A DNA stretch of 12,528 nt from contig JAOXYB010044370.1 in NCBI GenBank assembly GCA_028565635.1, forward strand, positions 1 to 12,528, written 5' to 3'. Each line of letters begins with the position of its first letter. Position 1 is the first letter of the stretch. The notes below the pieces were generated by a model, which searched no databases, was not told the DNA's origin, and was given only the letters and a program-made list of their open reading frames with translations. Below are positions 10,691 through 12,528 of the stretch, piece after piece. This stretch comes from Phoronis ovalis. Its lineage: Eukaryota; Phoronida; Phoronidae. The position numbers and the translations under genes were made by a program.

Positions 10691-10710
10691 TGTTTTGTTT
10701 CTCTTTGCAG
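10691..10710 (+). promoter_or_regulatory. cpo: 3' splice site of the first RRM exon
   Basis: TGTTTTGTTTCTCTTTGCAG is a strong polypyrimidine tract ending in CAG, directly before GTC (Val) of the RRM. This fixes the exon start at 10711. Confidence 0.92.
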
Positions 10711-10788
10711 GTCCGCACCTTATTTGTGAGTGGGCTGCCTATGGATGCAAAGCCCAGAGAATTATACTTGTTATTCAGATCATATAAG
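10711..10788 (+). CDS. cpo: Couch potato / RBPMS-family RNA-binding protein, RRM exon 1 (beta1-alpha1)
   Basis: This 78-base exon (26 codons, phase 0 at both ends) encodes the start of the single RRM of a Cpo/RBPMS-type protein. Residues 2-10 (RTLFVSGLP) are strand beta1 with the RNP2 motif. [16 protein letters not shown] covers helix alpha1, including the family hallmark [10 protein letters not shown], which as I recall forms much of the homodimer interface in RBPMS proteins. MDAK is the insect Cpo wording; vertebrates have VDIK or LDIK. The acceptor is strong (CTCTTTGCAG) and the donor is AAG|GTATGT. Proteins of this family bind RNAs with paired CAC motifs and regulate splicing, stability and translation. 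In Drosophila, Cpo is a nuclear protein of sensory organs and neurons linked to behaviour and diapause. The gene is partial: the N-terminal exons and the second half of the RRM are outside the window. Confidence 0.95.
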
Positions 10789-11257
10789 GTATGTTGTCAT
10801 GGGAACTATTATTTGTATCATTTTAAATCATTGTTTTATTAATTAAAATTAGTAGCTGCGGGAAATTTCAATTTGTTATTTATTATTGGGATAGTTTAAA
10901 GGAAAGAGAACTTGTTTATTTCTGGCCTTTGTGCTATGTTTACATTCATCAAAATGTGTTTTAGTATATTTTTAGCATGCCATCACTTTTTCAGCTTCCA
11001 ATATTTTATAACATGATATGATTCAAAAAAAAAATTAACTGTTCAACTCTGTAAGAAAAAGTTTTAAAGAAAAAACTGCTTTTTTGCTGCTGAAAGTTTT
11101 GCTGCATCTAAATCTTCTGTATGTGTAACGTGAGTAGTATCAGAATACAACAATGCCAAGAAAAACTCACAAAATGATTAATTGTACTTATGAAAAAAAA
11201 TATATATTCATACTGTTGCATCTACCTGTAATAAATAATCAGACTCCAGGCCTCCAG

Positions 11258-11349
11258 TCCTTTGCATGCCCATGTGGGAGGTGTTCCTATACCTGCATAG
11301 AGATGACTTTATAGTTGATTATTGTGATGGCCCAACCTCCATGCAAGGA
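11258..11349 (+). promoter_or_regulatory. Intronic stem-loop holding a UGCAUG motif
   Basis: TCCTTTGCATG (11258-11268) pairs with CATGCAAGGA (11340-11349) with one bulged base, and GAGGT (11278-11282) pairs with ACCTC (11335-11339), forming a two-part stem about 345-430 bases upstream of exon 2a. The RBFOX-type UGCAUG at 11263-11268 sits in the outer stem, so folding would hide it. The patch is less AT-rich than its surroundings. The pairing is seen in the sequence; the role is inferred. Confidence 0.35.
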
Positions 11350-11648
11350 TTATTCCCTTATTACTGAAACATCAGGTAGTAATAATGTGATAATCGCTGT
11401 ATTGAGTCATGGTCTCATTGGCAATTGTTACTTACCTAATCTCTGAAAGTTACTTCAAGTGTATTTGTATTAATAAATTATTAATATGCTTTTAAAGAGC
11501 TTTAGGGGGAGATATTGTTACAATGACTCCCACTGCTGATATTGAGTTCAGATTACTGGTTAAAAATACTAGCACATACATATTTATAAACATCATGGCA
11601 CAGAATCTGTTTCTGTAACATTGATGCTTACATACTTGTTATCTTTAG

Positions 11649-11689
11649 TATCCTCCTTCTTTAGATTATAAAGTATTTTGGTTTTCCAG
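11649..11689 (+). promoter_or_regulatory. cpo: 3' splice region of exon 2a with a competing upstream AG
   Basis: TATCCTCCTTCTTT (11649-11662) is the best pyrimidine tract here and leads straight into AG at 11663-11664. The AG that keeps the protein frame is 25 bases further on (TTTTCCAG, ending at 11689). Use of the first AG would add 25 bases and reach a TGA at 11695-11697. Confidence 0.6.
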
Positions 11690-11746
11690 GGCTATGAAAC
11701 GTCTTTGCTGAAAATAACAGCAAAACAACCTCAGCGTAATACGTGT
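11690..11746 (+). CDS. cpo: Cpo RRM alternative exon 2a (beta2 and beta2-beta3 loop)
   Basis: This 57-base exon (19 codons, phase 0 to 0) encodes GYETSLLKITAKQPQRNTC and is followed by the donor GTAAGT. It is homologous to exon 2b just downstream: 11 of 18 alignable residues agree, with one codon more. Six of those 11 shared residues use different codons, which points to old duplication with selection on the protein. It covers the end of the alpha1-beta2 turn, strand beta2 (SLLKITAK) and the loop before the RNP1 strand. Compared with the family norm GYEGSL, Gly4 is Thr, and the loop is QPQRNTC instead of NGKNTS. It also has many more CpGs and G/C-ending codons than its neighbour. It most likely replaces exon 2b in some transcripts. 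A weakly used cassette exon, or inclusion of both, is possible. Confidence 0.82.
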
Positions 11747-11774
11747 GTAAGTAAGCGCGTGTGTTCACACACGT
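11741..11774 (+). promoter_or_regulatory. cpo: Competing RNA stems at the exon 2a donor
   Basis: ACACACGT (11767-11774) is the exact complement of ACGTGTGT (11741-11748), which spans the last six bases of exon 2a and the GT of its donor. It can instead pair with GCGTGTGT (11757-11764), with one G-U pair, as a tight local hairpin that leaves the donor free. Only one stem can form at a time, so this could work as a switch. The simple GT/AC composition means chance is not excluded. Confidence 0.35.
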
Positions 11775-11784
11775 CACGGAGCAC
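11766..11784 (+). promoter_or_regulatory. cpo: Cluster of five CAC triplets, candidate Cpo/RBPMS binding site
   Basis: CAC occurs at 11766, 11768, 11770, 11775 and 11782, within 19 bases, in a window where CAC is otherwise sparse. RBPMS-family RRM dimers recognise two CAC motifs separated by a short spacer. Three more lie just after exon 2b at 11879, 11912 and 11919. This suggests that the protein binds its own pre-mRNA beside the alternative exons. The motif is seen; the binding is inferred. Confidence 0.4.
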
Positions 11785-11786
11785 AA

Positions 11787-11797
11787 TGCATGCTGAC
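11787..11797 (+). promoter_or_regulatory. cpo: UGCAUG next to the branch point of exon 2b
   Basis: TGCATG (11787-11792) abuts the branch-point-like CTGAC (11793-11797). ATGCA (11786-11790) and TGCAT (11798-11802) could form a 5-bp stem that places the branch point in its loop. RBFOX proteins binding UGCAUG usually repress an exon downstream of the site and activate one upstream, so a single site here would favour 2a over 2b. Confidence 0.45.
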
Positions 11798-11817
11798 TGC
11801 ATATTTATATTTTACAG

Positions 11818-11871
11818 GGTTATGAAGGATCATTATTAAAAGTCACAAGTAAAAATGGCAAAAACACTTCA
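11818..11871 (+). CDS. cpo: Cpo RRM alternative exon 2b (beta2 and beta2-beta3 loop), canonical form
   Basis: This 54-base exon (18 codons, phase 0 to 0) encodes GYEGSLLKVTSKNGKNTS and is bounded by ATTTTACAG and GTAAGT. As I recall, Drosophila Cpo has GYEGSLLKVTSKNGKTAS at this place, followed by PVGFVTF (beta3, RNP1), so this is the standard insect version of the segment. It completes the alpha1-beta2 turn, encodes strand beta2 (SLLKVTSK) and carries the loop leading to RNP1. It joins in frame to the exon at 10711-10788, giving ...FRSYK-GYEGS..., as in the family. The next exon, which should start with Pro-Val-Gly-Phe, is not in the window. It has no CpG and uses A/T-ending codons, unlike exon 2a. 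Confidence 0.93.
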
Positions 11872-12528
11872 GTAAGTGCACCTCATTTATCGTTTCATAG
11901 ACATCGCTATTCACTGTGCACCAGAATTCCTGAAAATATGCTTAAACTGTAAAATAAAGTTAAAAACAAATGTTTTTTTTTGCAATTTTTGATGAGGAAA
12001 CCATTAGTATTATATCCTCATAGCTCTGAATTGCAGCTAATATCAAACAAGTTGCCAACAAAAGGAGATTTCTTGTGTAACTCAAAAAACAGTGAATTGT
12101 GGTGTCTATCAATGTTCTACTAATAATAGTAATTAAAAGAAAAGTATTATGCAGCCTCTGTACAATTAACTCGACTTTTGAGGTTCAGAATCAATAGAAA
12201 GAAATTAAATATAAATAACTTTGCTTTGTTGTTCATACTGACTATGTTTTATAAGTTCTGCCATGTCACCTAACACTTTGTTGTATTTTGTTTTGCTTGC
12301 CTGTGCCATGCTGCCTATGTGCTGTAACTACTTACCCTCCATGAAATGTTTTATTCAGTATTAACTGCTGTTTTTCCTGAATGGCTTTCCTCAGGCTTTT
12401 TGAATCAATTTGTGTCAACCAATCAGCCATTTTCATTAGAATTGCAAACAGAATCTTTCTTTTAGTTTAAAGGTTCTGTTTCAAAAAAAATTCTCCACCA
12501 TTTCTTCTGAATTATTTCATTAGATTAT
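11872..12528 (+). other. cpo: Start of the intron after exon 2b (runs past the window)
   Basis: The intron begins GTAAGT and shows no acceptor followed by a Pro-Val-Gly-Phe-Val type coding start before the window ends, so the next RRM exon is beyond 12528. Three CAC triplets lie in the first 50 bases (11879, 11912, 11919). No third copy of exon 2 is seen. The rest is AT-rich and unremarkable. Confidence 0.8.

Larger units (their letters stand above)
1..10710 (+). other. cpo: 3' part of a very long cpo intron (AT-rich, no supported exon)
   Basis: Everything before the first recognised exon is read as intron, because that exon begins inside the RRM with a strong 3' splice site and a full codon, so an upstream coding exon must exist outside the window. 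The stretch is AT-rich and CpG-poor, and stop codons are frequent in all frames. I found no exon that fits the N-terminal side of a Cpo/RBPMS protein, no tRNA or rRNA, and no intact transposase or reverse transcriptase. Very long introns are typical of cpo in insects. Alternative first exons or promoters of cpo, or noncoding RNAs, could lie here and would not be recognisable by eye. The sub-regions that do show structure are listed separately. Confidence 0.7.
10789..11689 (+). other. cpo: Intron between RRM exon 1 and alternative exon 2a (901 nt)
   Basis: The intron starts GTATGT and ends TTTTCCAG. It is AT-rich apart from a less AT-rich patch at about 11240-11350 that can fold and contains a UGCAUG word. 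A pyrimidine tract at 11649-11662 precedes a competing AG at 11663-11664, upstream of the AG actually used at 11688-11689. No additional copy of exon 2 (GYE...) is seen in it. Confidence 0.85.
11747..11817 (+). other. cpo: 71-nt intron separating exons 2a and 2b
   Basis: The intron runs from GTAAGT to ATTTTACAG. The best branch-point candidate is CTGAC at 11793-11797, with the A at 11796: 49 bases from the donor and 21 from the acceptor AG. Spacing this short disfavours splicing 2a to 2b in vertebrates, although many insect introns are of similar size. The length is not a multiple of three, but the frame from exon 2a stays open through the whole intron and ends at TAA 11837-11839 inside exon 2b. 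Confidence 0.8.

Noticed and set aside
11751-11756. Second donor-like GTAAGC four bases after the exon 2a donor.
   Set aside because: Using it would make the exon 61 nt and break the frame. GTAAGT at 11747 is the better site and keeps phase 0.
11872-12528. Searched for the next RRM exon (Pro-Val-Gly-Phe-Val) and for a third exon 2 copy.
   Set aside because: Neither was found in this stretch, so the gene continues beyond the window.

Overview
The window is a piece of a eukaryotic, probably arthropod, nuclear gene. It is AT-rich (about two thirds A+T by eye), strongly CpG-poor, and almost all intron. The only protein-coding sequence I can support lies in the last 1.8 kb on the + strand. It is three small exons encoding the first half of the single RNA-recognition motif (RRM) of a Couch potato / RBPMS-family RNA-binding protein. 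The wording [20 protein letters not shown], followed by GYEGSLLKVTSKNGK, matches insect Cpo as I remember it better than vertebrate RBPMS, which has [15 protein letters not shown]. The CpG loss suggests a lineage with germline CpG methylation, so probably not a fly; I cannot name the species.

Layout: 1-240 holds a foldback structure made of two convergent retroposon-like 3' ends with facing poly-A and poly-T tracts. 965-1115 (perhaps to 1330) looks like a decayed terminal-inverted-repeat element. 241-10710 is otherwise unique AT-rich sequence with no recognisable gene, read as the 3' part of a very long intron. It contains scattered UGCAUG words with a cluster near 4.2 kb, a well-formed pseudoexon at 6841-6875, a possible recursive splice site at 8643/8644, and two short hairpins near 9.7-9.8 kb. 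The coding exons are 10711-10788 (beta1 and alpha1 of the RRM), 11690-11746 (exon 2a) and 11818-11871 (exon 2b). The rest of the RRM (PVGFV..., RNP1) lies beyond the window.

The main result is that exons 2a and 2b are homologous, same-phase tandem copies of the segment encoding beta2 and the beta2-beta3 loop. They look like a mutually exclusive pair that swaps part of the RNA-binding or dimer surface. They are separated by a 71-base intron packed with candidate control signals: a likely branch point only 49 bases from the exon 2a donor, an RBFOX-type UGCAUG overlapping that branch point, five CAC triplets (the motif bound by this protein family, suggesting autoregulation), two competing RNA stems of which one buries the exon 2a donor, and a local CpG cluster in an otherwise CpG-depleted window. 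The exon homology, frames and splice sites are read directly from the sequence. The regulatory model is inference.
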